From Bremia lactucae (Eukaryota > Oomycota > Peronosporomycetes > Peronosporales > Peronosporaceae): DNA of 64,000 nt. The first letter of the stretch is position 1. Each line of letters starts with the position of its first letter. The notes under the pieces are model-generated. The model had not been told where the DNA came from. It saw only the letters and a list, made by a program, of their open reading frames with translations, and searched no databases. Positions 44,147-55,335 of the stretch are shown here, in pieces. A program made the translations under genes and the position numbers. Location: positions 1,080,100-1,144,099 of the forward strand of contig NC_090615.1 of NCBI RefSeq assembly GCF_004359215.1, written 5' to 3'.

Positions 44147-45262
44147 GGGCCAAGTAGCAGATTTTATTGAAAGCGTCGAACGTAGGATCTTGTGAGGAGG
44201 CGCGTGAGCTTTGCTTTCTTTCTTTTCAAATGGCCCGCAAAGTGTCGGAATCGAATACTTTGCAACGAACGGGCGAGCGAGAGTTGCATGTTCTCGCTTC
44301 TTGCTTGTAAGCGAGCTTTTAGACGGCAGAGAGATAAACTTGATGTCGAGTTGTATTACATTTGGCTGAAAAGACCAAGCTTGAGGCGTTGGATCGAAGC
44401 ACTTTTGTTGCGACTGACTCGTGAAACGACCGAATTGCGTAGGGTCGTTATTAATCGAAAGTTTAGATACTTTTCTTGTGTCGGAGACGGGCGCTGTCGA
44501 TTTTGTTTTCAGTAATGAGGAGTACTTGCATAAAAGAGCAATTAGTTTTGGTCTTGTTTGTTATGAATCCTTGATAGGAAGTCATTTAGAGTAGAATTTT
44601 TTGGCAAGGAACTTATTGACAACAATACGATGCATTAACTTTGGGTATGCTTGACTGAAGTTAGTGTTGTAATTATTCCGAGTGGCAGCGTCTCTTCGAA
44701 TGATAGTGCCGCGTGCGCACCACGAAATACAAATCAAGCAAACACAGCGACAGAAAACTTAAATAGCTCAAGTTTCACTGATTGGCTGTATAGAAAACTC
44801 AAGTTAGCGCAAGTGTCACATTGAACGCGCATAATGGCCAGACTTTGACTCTTCATTGCTAATTCGCTTTGCATAATTGATATTTTCAGCTGGGCCTTCT
44901 GCGCCACTTTGCTTCGATGTTCTACCTGCTTTGCAATTTATTGGTAAATCAAGTATATATAAAAATTTCGGAACGTGCAACGCCAATGATATCTAAATAT
45001 GGAGGGACGTCTTTCATTTTGCCAAATCTTTTTTGGCAGTGTCGCCATCGCATTCGCAACGACTCTGATATATCGGCTACATTTTTCGTCATTTATCTCG
45101 GAAACGATCAGAAAGACACTAAAATTCACACTTTCTATTTGTAAGTCATTAACAGTTACACAAATCAATTCCACTGTCCAAAAAACATACTTTTGTCGGG
45201 ACACGGATGAAAAATTATCGCAATGGCGAGTCCACAACGCGTTGCTTTTGCCGTGGAGGCGC
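44147..45262. other. Intergenic region
   Basis: About 1.1 kb between the SKN1 paralogue 1 start and the 3' end of the ELMO gene. Short frames on both strands (for example 44,192-44,515 plus) have no recognisable motif and are treated as chance. It should contain the SKN1 promoter. Confidence 0.5.
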
Positions 45263-46591
45263 CTAATTAGACACTGCTCGTGTTTTTGCAATCACAAGAG
45301 CATCCTCCGTCTCTAGCATACAAAATGGGCCAGGGCATTCCCCTTCTTCCCACTCGGCCATAGACCGAGCCGAGAGATTGATGACAAAGCGTTCTAAATA
45401 AGTTTGGTCGCTCGCTTCTCGCAATTCTCTCAATGAAGCTGGGGCCTGCTCCAACATACACACAACGACCTTTCGAGTAATCTGGAGCACCACTACATTC
45501 AAAAATGCTCATGAGTACCCTCCATTTGTTTAAGCACAACATGAATTCGTACCCCCAAACTCCATATACGTCGCACTCAGACGGTGCCAGATGGCGTCCA
45601 TCTTGATAAAAGCTACACAAATCAACGTTATAAACCCTTTTCAACCACTTTTTTTCTTTGTCGTGCCCGTACCTAAATAAAACAATTCATAGAACGAGGC
45701 TGGGTCTTGAAACAATGGCCAAAACACGTCTTTTTTCTCGGTAAACTTTCCATCGCCGAGTTGCAAGAGCCCCGCTAATAGGCACGTCAGATTAATGCCA
45801 GCCACACACACGGGGTACCATCGTTTCCGTTGTGTCGCGTCAGGCATTTCTGTGTAATAGATTGCTCGCATTTCCACGGGATGGGCTTCAAACGCGTATA
45901 GTAAACATTTCATCGCAAGGACCCCACCTCCTCGAAAATCCGTCTCGGGACTGGCATTTTGAAATCCCAGTTTCACCCAATCCACGTCGTTCCGATCATA
46001 CAACACATCCTTATTTCGATCACCCACTACTCTCCACAATCGTTCTAATGCTGTTTCAAACCATTCATCTCCCGCCAATACCTTGTGCGTCAGATCCTTT
46101 CGTAGTTCCATGAGTTCGCACGTTGCGTATAGAGACGGTAGTACCGCGCGCGTCCCCAGAGTCGCCGATTTCGTTCTCAACCGTCGACCTGTCCAGGATT
46201 CTTTTACCAATTGGAATTTGTTGAAAGCTAAGGTTCGGAGATCATCCGGCTCTATCTTGGGTACGAATGAGATCGTTGGCGTCGAGAACGACCGCACCGT
46301 TCGTCCAGGATGCTCCGGTTGTACGATCTTGTTATCGGCTTCGAAAGGGGCGCAAAGGGTGCCACACATTTCGCATTCGGGAAGCTCAGGATGGTTTCGA
46401 AACGTGCAGACGTGGCACGTCCAAGGGTTTGTGTGTAAAGAAAGTGTGCGGGAAACAGGAGCCGCGAGATTTGTTGACGCAGGGAAGGAGAGAAGGAGCT
46501 CTTGCTGGATATCTTGTGGCAATACGGCAAAGACGCTTGGGTCGATCGACGGAGGCGTGAACGATGACTCGGTAGGAGTGAGGTCGGCCAT
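45263..46591 (-). CDS. ELMO-domain protein with UBM and NZF ubiquitin-binding modules
   Basis: A predicted 402-residue protein from three exons: 46,591-45,673, 45,612-45,553 and 45,492-45,263. Both introns are 60 bp (GTACGG to GTAG; GTACGA to GTAG). Splicing turns three dead-ended frames into one, joining FYELFYLAFIKMDAIWHRL and YMEFGVVLQITRKVV. Residues 17-33 (DPSVFAVLPQDIQQELL) match a ubiquitin-binding motif of the UBM class. Residues 56-76 form an NZF/RanBP2 zinc finger (C58, C61, C72, C75, N65) with the T62-F63 dipeptide that contacts ubiquitin in NZF fingers. The ELMO domain covers about 150-380 (LRKDLTHKVLAGDEWFETALERLW; LGFQNASPETDFRGGGVL). ELMO domains act in small GTPase regulation, as GAPs for Arf-like proteins or with Rac exchange factors. 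Confidence 0.88.
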
Positions 46592-48453
46592 TTTCGCTTG
46601 AAGTGGAGTGTCTGGATTAAGTTCAGAAATGAGTTTTAAAGTATTCGGGGACTTTATTCTACGGTTGGCGCAATCATTTATTTATTTGGGGTTGTAGAGC
46701 TTCTGCATTCTATTTGTGAGACGGAGCGAGTCTGAAAGCATCTTGTGTTAATCCAAGATGTTGCATGTACGTGCAGATGCTCTCAGAGCTGGCGGACCTT
46801 GCAGAAACAAAGCCGTCGAAGGCATTTATGAAATACTTTTTTTCCGAGATTTTTGACGAACTTGCTTTTTGTATTGCATCGCAATTTTATATAATACTAA
46901 CATTCACAGATCTTATACCATTTGCTTATTTGAGTCAATAAGCACGGCGTCCAAATACACATTTTTAATAGATTGATTTTTTCAGCACGACATTTTACCC
47001 TTCTACGGAGACAGATGATTGCAAAACAAATTCACCTAATTTTTGTCAAATAAAAATGCAGCATTGCGATGGTTCCAAGTCGCTTGCGATCAATCAATAT
47101 TTACTGTGATCGCAAAAACTTTTTCTCGAAATGGTGATTGAAAACGTTGTCACTGCTTCGGGGAGTGACACCAATATTTCTACACAATATTGTGAAATCT
47201 CATTTAAAGACATCATAATTTGTACGAGTTTTCTCTAGCTGCGTTCTGCAGAGAACGCTATTATTCTACCTTCTAGCTAAAGTTATTCGGAAAGAGTCTC
47301 ATTTCAGCTAGGCCAGGATTTAGCTAAGCAATCAGAAATGGTAAACTTTATCTTGCATTGTGATATCTGGTGGACTGTTGCGAGCTGACCAATAAAAGTC
47401 TGTCCGTAAGATTGGAATTGATTTTCGTACTATTGATGGACATTGCTTGGACAATGGCACACGCGGGCCTACGCCGATTTGAAGCTAATGAGATGCAAAC
47501 ACTGCTGTAAAAAACTTTTTGTATTTACATTCCATTACTTTCAAGATGTTCAGTCTACTCTCTTAGCGGATAATTACTGGAGCCAATCGCTACATTTTAG
47601 TTTAGCCTAACAGAACATATAAATTATTAATGTAGCTGTGAGTAGAATTGATAGCTAAGCAGATTCTAAATAAAAAAGAGCCTTTAGACTGATAAAAAGC
47701 AATCAAGTCTCTCCAATGTTAAGTTGCTCACTTAAACAACGCAAAGTAGGGCCATATTTCACTAAACAATAATAAACGGGGGGTCGTGAGTTCCTTCGAT
47801 AGCCCAAACACGTACTTTAAACTTGAGGGAAGGTGGACGGAATGATCATTTTTTTGTTTTGTTGTCGACCAGTCTGATACCCATGTAAAAAGTAGGCAGC
47901 AACTATCCAAAAGATTTTACTCTCACCCGTCAACTGTTTCAGCGAGACTGTTGTAAAAAAGGAACCGAAATGCACAGGTTCTCTTCGTGCCCCTTTCTAT
48001 GTGTGTGCCAACAATCACTCCTCAAATGCATTCGCCGCCCCCAAAAGCTTGGTGTTGCCTTAACTTTGCTAAAAAAAAACTAGAACTCGCCACTCCGTGA
48101 AAAAGCAGCTGTAAGAGTTGCGGGCGCAGATTTGGTAATGAAGAGATGAGATGGTAAAGTCACACATGATCGTTCACTCGCCCACTATCAATAAGCGATA
48201 GCCGTCTTATCCAACCGTCATTCAATAAGCACAACGTAAAGTTTGGTGCGCATAAAATAAAGGACAAGATTCAAAGCCTCCTGTCTTTTTCGTTCAAAAA
48301 GAACCCTCGAACACCGAATAAAGTATTTTTAGATTTGGTTCGAGGTTTTGGCTACTCCTCAGCAGCTGGTACGACAATTCACTCCATCCCACTTGCGCCA
48401 AAAAAGCCAAGCGACTTATTTAGCGATTCTCGACGCTCACCGCATAGATTGCC
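46592..48453. other. Intergenic region, nothing recognised
   Basis: About 1.9 kb, AT-rich, between the divergent ELMO and SKN1 paralogue 2 genes. No long frame, LTR piece, tRNA or tandem repeat was seen. Pyrimidine-rich TTCACTCCATCCC near 48,376 is a possible initiator for the SKN1 gene. Confidence 0.5.
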
Positions 48454-50706
48454 ATGCAAGTTACTCAGTTCGCTGCTGTCTATAGCTTCGCCTGTTCTAT
48501 GGCAATAGTTGCCGCTTTGAAAACCATGACATACCCGACAAAATCGGGCATTGGACCTTGGATTGATGTTGATACTCCTTCCGATAAATACGTCTATCAA
48601 ACGTCACGTGGTCGACGATGGGACCTTGTCATGAGTGACGAGTTTAATGTCCCAAACCGTAGTTTCCGAGCAGGAGACGACCACATGTGGACGTCTTTAG
48701 AAAAACCCGATGGCGTCAATGGGGCCTTGGAGGTCTATTCCCATAACATGACGTCCACTGCGTGTAGCAAGGACGGCACGTGCTACTTTTACATTAAAAC
48801 CATTGATGAAGTCACCAAGGTGCAAGTCTACAACATGTATACACATCCTCCTAGTTTTGAAGAAGTGAAATTCTGGTACCGTGGGGCCATGGTCCAATCG
48901 TGGAACAAATTTTGCTACCAAGGAGGGATGCTGGAAGTCCGCGCTCAACTTCCTGGTGCAGTCTCAGCTGAAAGTGGCAATCCCGACCGTGCTCGAGGCC
49001 CTTCAGGGAAAACGACAGCCACTCGGTACTACCCGACATGGCCTGGAATCTGGATGCTTGGAAACCTCGGACGTGCGATTTTTTCGGCGTCGACGAACCG
49101 AATGTGGCCGTTTTCATATAATCGTTGTGATCCCGAAGTCTTTGAGCCCAGTTACCAGCGCATCAGTGCGTGTAATGATAATCCGGGCTATGGACTTCAT
49201 CCGAATCAAGGTCGGGGAGCTCCAGAAATCGATTTATTAGAAGGAAGTGGCTTAGTGATATCGTCATCCGTGCAAATCGCACCGGGCATGCCTTTGTCCT
49301 ACCGTCTGTTTCCCGTGGATGAATCTACTGGGGACTTGAGCTACTGTTTATATGCTTACAATTGCAAGACCAAGGGCGCAAATAATATTGACGTCCCGAC
49401 GACGCACTATCAACAAACTAGGGGACACAAGTCGTGGTACCAGGGTTTTCGGTACGGAGCCAATAATTATTGTGCGCCGAATCCAGCCGAAGTGCAAACG
49501 TACGAGACTGTTGTCGCTTCTGTACGAAAGGGGATTAAGGACAATGAATGTGCAGTCGATACGTGTCCGGGGTCCGGGGACGTGAATGCCGATCTGAGCT
49601 TTATGGATAATTCTACAAATCAGCACTGGGGTATCAATTCGAACGGCACGTGCTATCCGCTCTTTAATTCATACATGGGATCGTACTTGTGCGATCCCGA
49701 TAATACACATAAACAATGTGCAAGTCCTCGCGACGAAGCCACGACGCCCGCGTCAGGTGCAATGAATTCCTTCAAGTATCAAATGGATGCTTTGTCGTCA
49801 AATTGGCCTATTCACTTTGGGGTGTATACGGGGTACTATGACTATCAGGTCGAATGGGTTACGGGTACAAAAGGGTACGTGCGATGGCTATTTCAAGGCG
49901 AGCCATTGTTTGAAATTACCACCGAATCGATTCTAAATGTACCCCAGGATGCCGACAAGTCCAATCCTATTAAATTGATGGTCGAAGAGCCGTTGTATGT
50001 GATTTTTAACGTCGCGCTGTCCAGTTCGTGGGGTGCGAAGCCTCCGAATCCTGGTCAAGAGTGTCGTGGGGATGGCAAAGATGATGTCGACAATAAAATT
50101 TGTGATGCATTTCCAATGTACATGAAAATTGATTACATTCGACTGTACCAGGACTTGGGTACGGACCTTGAGCCGGATAATTACATGTCGGTCGGATGTG
50201 ACCCACCGAGTCATCCGACAAAGGAATGGATTGAAGGACATATTGAAGAGTACGAGAATGATGAAAACAAGGTCATTGAAGTGGCCGGCAAGGCGTCGTG
50301 TAAAACGAATGACGACTGTACCATCGGGGGTACCGAGGCGAGGACGGCGTTTAAAACCGGCAAGTGTTTTAAACAGCGGTGCCAGTGCATGTATAATTCC
50401 TGGGGTGGTCCACGCTGTACTACAGCGATCTCGGGTTCGAAATCGATGGAATCGAGTATGATGAGCAAAACCTATGGCCCTCCCATGGAAGTCTCAATTG
50501 CAATGGCAATTGTTGCATGCCTCATGTCGGGCACCTCGGTGTATTTCGCAGTATTTAAGCTATCTCGACAATCGGCAGCGGTACTAGACGCAAAACGGAA
50601 AGCTTCCGTAAAATCCGAGATGGCGCATGTGAGCGAAGCGAGTAATTCTCGGGAATCAAGTTTCATAGGGGGACCCCAGACAAATTATTGTCAGAATTTT
50701 GTCTAG
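48454..50706 (+). CDS. SKN1/KRE6-type glucan synthesis-associated GH16 protein (paralogue 2)
   Basis: 750 residues, alignable end to end with paralogue 1 on the opposite strand. Signal peptide about 1-22. GH16-like domain with WDLVMSDEFN near 57, GDDHMWTSLEKPDG near 75, and GAPEIDLLEG at 255-264 (E258, D260, E263). Cys-rich EGF-like segment near 620-660 (CKTNDDCTIGG...RCQC), membrane helix near 678-700, and a tail ending NYCQNFV. The C-terminal tail is the most divergent part; the catalytic core and final QNFV are kept. It starts at the first ATG, has no introns, and probably works at the plasma membrane or Golgi in cell-wall glucan formation. The two copies probably arose by local inverted duplication, with the ELMO gene now between them. 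Confidence 0.92.
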   Translation: MQVTQFAAVYSFACSMAIVAALKTMTYPTKSGIGPWIDVDTPSDKYVYQTSRGRRWDLVMSDEFNVPNRSFRAGDDHMWTSLEKPDGVNGALEVYSHNMTSTACSKDGTCYFYIKTIDEVTKVQVYNMYTHPPSFEEVKFWYRGAMVQSWNKFCYQGGMLEVRAQLPGAVSAESGNPDRARGPSGKTTATRYYPTWPGIWMLGNLGRAIFSASTNRMWPFSYNRCDPEVFEPSYQRISACNDNPGYGLHPNQGRGAPEIDLLEGSGLVISSSVQIAPGMPLSYRLFPVDESTGDLSYCLYAYNCKTKGANNIDVPTTHYQQTRGHKSWYQGFRYGANNYCAPNPAEVQTYETVVASVRKGIKDNECAVDTCPGSGDVNADLSFMDNSTNQHWGINSNGTCYPLFNSYMGSYLCDPDNTHKQCASPRDEATTPASGAMNSFKYQMDALSSNWPIHFGVYTGYYDYQVEWVTGTKGYVRWLFQGEPLFEITTESILNVPQDADKSNPIKLMVEEPLYVIFNVALSSSWGAKPPNPGQECRGDGKDDVDNKICDAFPMYMKIDYIRLYQDLGTDLEPDNYMSVGCDPPSHPTKEWIEGHIEEYENDENKVIEVAGKASCKTNDDCTIGGTEARTAFKTGKCFKQRCQCMYNSWGGPRCTTAISGSKSMESSMMSKTYGPPMEVSIAMAIVACLMSGTSVYFAVFKLSRQSAAVLDAKRKASVKSEMAHVSEASNSRESSFIGGPQTNYCQNFV

Positions 50707-51126
50707 GTATCGTACAAATGTGTTGGAAACACCTGTCGTTATAATGTTTACTTCCACGAAAGTTTGCTTTTACGAAAAAAGCACCCAATAGCAGCTGTGT
50801 TTGGCTGTGAAACGCAAATAACACAACAAATATTATTTTATTTACTGCATTCATTCGCTAGCATCCTTAGCATTTGAAGTATCGGGTACAACATAAGTTA
50901 TAAACTTATGAAGTACACCGAAATGTCGCTAGTGAAGTGGCTCGAGTAGTAACCGTAACACATTTCAAAGGGCAAAGGAAATACATGTCTATGCAAGTGA
51001 AAAGGCTAGTATTGTAATTTGTCAACTATATTTAAAAAAAATAAACAAACATTAGCATCTAGGAAAAGTGACTCGATGAGTAGCTTCTTACCCTCTGTAG
51101 AAGCAAAATCCACAACAAAGCGAGTG
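50707..51126. other. Intergenic region between convergent genes
   Basis: About 420 bp between the stop codons of SKN1 paralogue 2 and the effector gene. AT-rich 3' untranslated sequence is likely; nothing else was recognised. Confidence 0.5.
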
Positions 51127-52470
51127 CTACTTTTTATTGTAGTGCCGTTTAATGAGATCGTCCAGTTTGTCATTGATCTTAAAATTGCCAGGTAATCTGT
51201 CCCATTTGGCGTAGAGTTCCTTCTCAAGTTCCATGAAAGTTGTAAAATACTCTTCATTATCTCGATTGTCTTGACCTCCCTTTACAATCGCCCGAGCAAT
51301 GCTTCTGTCGTCTGGAAAAATCTTTCGAAGGACTGCAATAAAGTCTACTTCAATGAGATTCTGTCTCGAATACTGTCGATACGATTCCCTCCAAACGACC
51401 AAAAACTTATCCAGTGGAAAATCTGACGGTTTAGCAAACAACTTGGAAAATTTCTCGTTCATTTGAAGTTCACGCGCAAGGCGAATCTGAACGAGCATGT
51501 CGAGTGCCTCGTTGCTTGCACTTTTTTCATACATTTTCAAGAGATTCCATTCAATAAGTTTGGTCGTTTCCAATGATAAGTTGCCTTTCGATGAAAGAAC
51601 AAAAACATATCCATAAAACTGCGCAAACATCTCGACCTCCTTTTTCGTAGGGGCATTCACATCTTTGCAGAAATACGACCAGACTCGGTCTAGTGGCACA
51701 TGGTCCTTTTTCCACGTCGAAAATAAAGCCAACTTGAGCGAAAACGTATCCAATCCTAACGAACTTGCTTGTGCTACATGAAGCGCTAGAAACTTGTCAC
51801 CCCCATACTCTTCCGAAAGCACCTTGACCAATTTTTGATGTTGTAAGTCTTCGGACGAATCGGGGCTGATGCGTGCAAGATACGCTTGGAGTTCCGAGAT
51901 TTTATTGGTTTCAAACGCTTTCATGCCATCTTCCTGAATCTTGAGTTCTCTGGCGTAAATCGTTCCCGCCTTTACCCAGTTCTTTCGGTACGCTTTTTCT
52001 TCTTCCAGCAAATATTTCATTCCATCCGCATTTTTTTTTCCAGATTCAGCGATGCGCATTGCGTTCTCTACCTTACGAGCGCCATGTTTTAAAACCAATT
52101 GCTCATATAGTAAAACAGGGTGTTTGTTTGATTTCTCGACGCGTTTGATCAATTTGTGAAGCTGCTTTCTGTTCATTTGAAGGATTTTATTTAAAGAGAG
52201 ATCGAGCTCTTTCACTGAACTTGCTTGAATGTCCACGTTTGGACGCGACAGATGGCTTTTAATGGCACGAGCCGATGCTTTAATTATCTCCATCACGTCT
52301 CGCTCTTCGGTTTTTTCATTTATTGTTGCGAAACCTTGTAACCTCTTCGGAGCCGGAGTGTCACGGCCAGTACCATTAACCGGTGAATCGCTTGCCAGCG
52401 TTAGTTGGACAGTAGCAGAGGCACTAAATGCGAGGAAGGCTGTCAATGCGGCGACGTAGATACGAACCAT
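51127..52470 (-). CDS. Candidate secreted RXLR-like (KRLQ-EER) effector
   Basis: 447 residues from the ATG at 52,470. This start was chosen because it opens a signal peptide (MVRIYVAALTAFLAFSASA, cleavage near 19-20); the frame is open 71 codons further upstream without a secretory start. After the signal peptide comes KRLQ at 42-45 and EER at 55-57, the spacing of the RXLR-dEER leader of Peronosporales effectors. The first Arg is replaced by Lys and the last by Gln, as in variant leaders reported in downy mildews. The remaining 390 residues are helical, charged and cysteine-poor. Trp/Tyr-bearing segments (DRVWSYFCKD; FLVVWRESYRQY; AKWDRLPGNFKIND) suggest a WY/LWY-type fold. Such proteins act inside host plant cells; the target is unknown. 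It sits at the gene island edge beside retroelements. Confidence 0.75.
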   Translation of the reverse strand: MVRIYVAALTAFLAFSASATVQLTLASDSPVNGTGRDTPAPKRLQGFATINEKTEERDVMEIIKASARAIKSHLSRPNVDIQASSVKELDLSLNKILQMNRKQLHKLIKRVEKSNKHPVLLYEQLVLKHGARKVENAMRIAESGKKNADGMKYLLEEEKAYRKNWVKAGTIYARELKIQEDGMKAFETNKISELQAYLARISPDSSEDLQHQKLVKVLSEEYGGDKFLALHVAQASSLGLDTFSLKLALFSTWKKDHVPLDRVWSYFCKDVNAPTKKEVEMFAQFYGYVFVLSSKGNLSLETTKLIEWNLLKMYEKSASNEALDMLVQIRLARELQMNEKFSKLFAKPSDFPLDKFLVVWRESYRQYSRQNLIEVDFIAVLRKIFPDDRSIARAIVKGGQDNRDNEEYFTTFMELEKELYAKWDRLPGNFKINDKLDDLIKRHYNKK

Positions 52471-53054
52471 GGGTAAGAGTTTACAATGGATTTTATTAGA
52501 AGATAATTCAATTCTGGGAACGGAGGAGCTACCAAATGTAAGCATATTGAAAGGGCCCGTCGTTCTATTAAGCATACAGCATCTAATTAGCATCAAATCT
52601 TGGCGTAGCTGCATCTTTAAGCAGGTGGATGAACCCCAATCCGAAACGAATTCATGTGGTCGAAACATAGAAGACACCCACATTTAAAAGCATAAGAATC
52701 ATCGAAATAGAATAAACCTAAGCAAGTGAACTAAAACATATTTAAGGACACATTTTGCCCAAATGTTTTGCCAAAGAATAACATTTATACGATTTGTCGA
52801 CGTGGAGCTTTTCCCGTACAACTGTTCCCGCGTGTTGATGGCAAATTGTCGCAACGTGTGAAGGTCTTTCGGACCTTGTCGCAAAGCAGACTAAGCGAAG
52901 GCGTCATCAATGGGGAATTGTGACAACTTTAGGAGAAAAGATGAGATGTGAGCTGGGCGGCGACAAGGACTCGGGAAACGTGGCTACGGAAGAATAAATC
53001 AATATTAAAAGGAAGAAAAAAATGCCGCGACGAGAAAAAAAGATAGCAACAAAG
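52471..53054. other. Effector upstream region up to the repeat boundary
   Basis: Presumed promoter of the effector gene on the minus strand, followed by A/G-rich sequence near 52,980-53,050. No clear reading frame and no LTR terminus. Retroelement sequence begins near 53,055. Confidence 0.45.
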
Positions 53055-55335
53055 GTTAACCTATCTGGGCCGACGCTTCCGCGTCGACCCGAAAGCTTAA
53101 AGATTAAGATTTTTAAATTTTAAGGAAGTCGAAGGCAACTCCCTTCTGAGATTGCTCGTCGATTTAGACAATGCCATAGTAGCTCGCCGTATCAGTGATG
53201 ATGCGACGACAGTGAAATTTGGCATGTTAAACCATGCTTAGGCGGGTGTGCGAAATATTGAGCCTTGGAGCTCAAGGGTAACGGGGTGCATCGTTACATG
53301 AAATTAACACTTAAAGGTTGTTAATTAATATATGAACAAAGCTAGAGAAGCTCGACGATTCACTTTAGACAGTAAATTCAAAATGTTAAACCATAAATAG
53401 GGATAGGCCAAATATTGAGCCGCAGACTAACCAGCTGTAGCAGTAATCAAAAACACTTAAAAATAAGAAAGAGATAAAATTCATTTACATGTTAAGTACT
53501 AGGTATACTTAAGGCAGCAATTACAAAGATAGTAAAGAGACACAACACACGAATACAGTGCACATTTTACCCCCTTGTATACTTGACTTAAGAGAAGTCT
53601 TTCTCTGCACGTACAGTGTACGTCACCTAACGTAAGGCACCACTCACAACTAAAGCAGTGTGAAGTGGACTTGTACTGAAACAGTACAAGTCGTAGTGCC
53701 CCGTTACACTTGGAGCTCAAGCTACACGGCTCATTAGTATTTGGGTCGTAGAGATCTTTATACCCGGCTCAAATAAACATTTGACCCGCCAATTGCTAAA
53801 TTGAGGGCTCGAGCTGAAATCCGGATTTGAAGTAGGGCAAGTGTGACATTCACGCTTATGCACAACATACACGATACCTGGTCAGTTGTTTCGTCAGTCA
53901 TCCAATTGACGAATAAACATAAGTAACGTGTTTTACAAAAGGTCTTGCAGATGGCCCTGTTAAGACTCACCTGTTTTGGCTTGAATTAGAGTCGCTTGAC
54001 CGAGCGATCTCAATAGAGGAACAGGAGACTTCAGTCTGAAACAGGCTATCGTCTTCTCGAGTGCATATTGTCCACCGAGACGACAAGAAAGCGTAGATTT
54101 AAAACCCATGGCTCTCGCGTATGTAGAGACCGAGAAGCCTCACTCCCAGGTTACAAGCGATTACAAAAGTTTAATCGTTGTAAAAAACGACGGGCCAATC
54201 ACGCCTATGAGTGTAGTGTTTCACGGCCAATGCCTAAAACACTAAGCAAAAAGACCGACCTCTCGCTAGGAACATCGGAGGATGCAGATCCGACAATGTT
54301 GCGAGACATCGCAACGGCGAGGCGAATCGTCAAAAATCGATCGGGTCAGTAGGTGCGGAGCGTCCTACTGATCCAGCAACGTCAAAAGAATTTGCAGGCT
54401 TTTTGGCGAAAGTTGCTCCGCACCTACAAACATTGTGTGCAGCTACCCCAGGGGATGGGACACCCTGAAATAAAAGTGTCAAATTGTCAATTAAGTCCCT
54501 TGTCGATTGTGGGGCGTCGAAGTTGACGCCAAACGCTAGAAGATCGTAGACTCAAATTATTTAGTGCGAAATCCCTCTAACGAGGATGTCAGTGCACGTA
54601 GCAAAAGATGCATCTGTACCAGTAAAGAAACTGCAGTTGGTACCAATACACGTTAAATGGGTAAACGGTACGATGATACTTTCATCAACTTGATTTTATG
54701 ACAAATTTATTGTCATTCTAGGAAAATAATGGCTCAGAAAGTACGAGCCATGCATAAGCTGGCAGCATCAGTCCGTGGCACACACAAATTCTGCCTTTCG
54801 TGCATCAGATGACAATCTAATGAATGTCTTAATGCGTCCACAAGCGTGCAGGTGTCCTACAAGTGAGTGTGATGGCCTTACTTTCTGGATCGGTCGTTTG
54901 CACGACTGCACAAGGCGTCAGTGTGGATACCCATCCCATTGTCGATTTAGACCCCACCGGCTGTGCACAAGCACATGTAGCATCGAAGCTCGACCACTGG
55001 AATAAGTTGAGTGGTACAAATATGGATGCTTGCTTTTAAAGCAACATCCTAGAAAGTCTTAAACACCAGTCTATAAGAAACAGTGCAAAAGTCCTAGATT
55101 TACGGGAGAGTCGCTCACAGAGGATCTCGCTGTGGTAGCGCAACCACAGCTAGAGGCAGTTGAGGAGGAAACTTCGCGAATAAAACTGGAGGGAATATGT
55201 ACACAAGAATCTGTGGGGATAAGTCCCCGAAAACATGTACTCAAAGGTTTCCAGGTACTTTAGAAATAATTTCCAAAGCGGAAACTGAAACAATAAATGT
55301 CTTAGTAAGCAATGGATCTAGTGTAGGCGCTTTAA
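53055..55335 (+). pseudogene. Gag region of family A copy 3
   Basis: Plus-strand counterpart of the Gag stretches at 10,566-12,340 and 20,450-22,340. The best piece is the 94-residue frame at 54,068-54,352 (YKRLQKFNRCKKRRANHAYE; SLGTSEDADPTML). It ends in the GGATCTAGTGTAGGCGCT junction that in copy 2 leads into pol. It is interrupted by the insert at 53,278-53,708. Confidence 0.6.
53278..53708 (+). repeat. Family B LTR-like unit, copy 3, inserted in Gag
   Basis: It starts GTAACGGGGTGC and ends GTGCCCCGTTACA. The body follows 12,880-13,297, with an internal stretch from the first end missing. Both terminal hairpins are present: ACTTGTACTG...CAGTACAAGT, and the CACTCACAACT...AGTGTGAAGTG pair. 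A 12-base direct repeat TTGGAGCTCAAG lies just outside each end (53,265-53,276 and 53,710-53,721). Confidence 0.75.

Noticed and set aside
44192..44515. 107-residue plus-strand frame after SKN1 paralogue 1
   Set aside because: No recognisable motif, rich in rare residues, and inside the presumed SKN1 promoter; no support beyond being open.
45267..45644. 125-residue minus-strand frame as a separate gene after the ELMO gene
   Set aside because: It reads through both ELMO introns in the wrong frame; the spliced ELMO model explains the same bases better.
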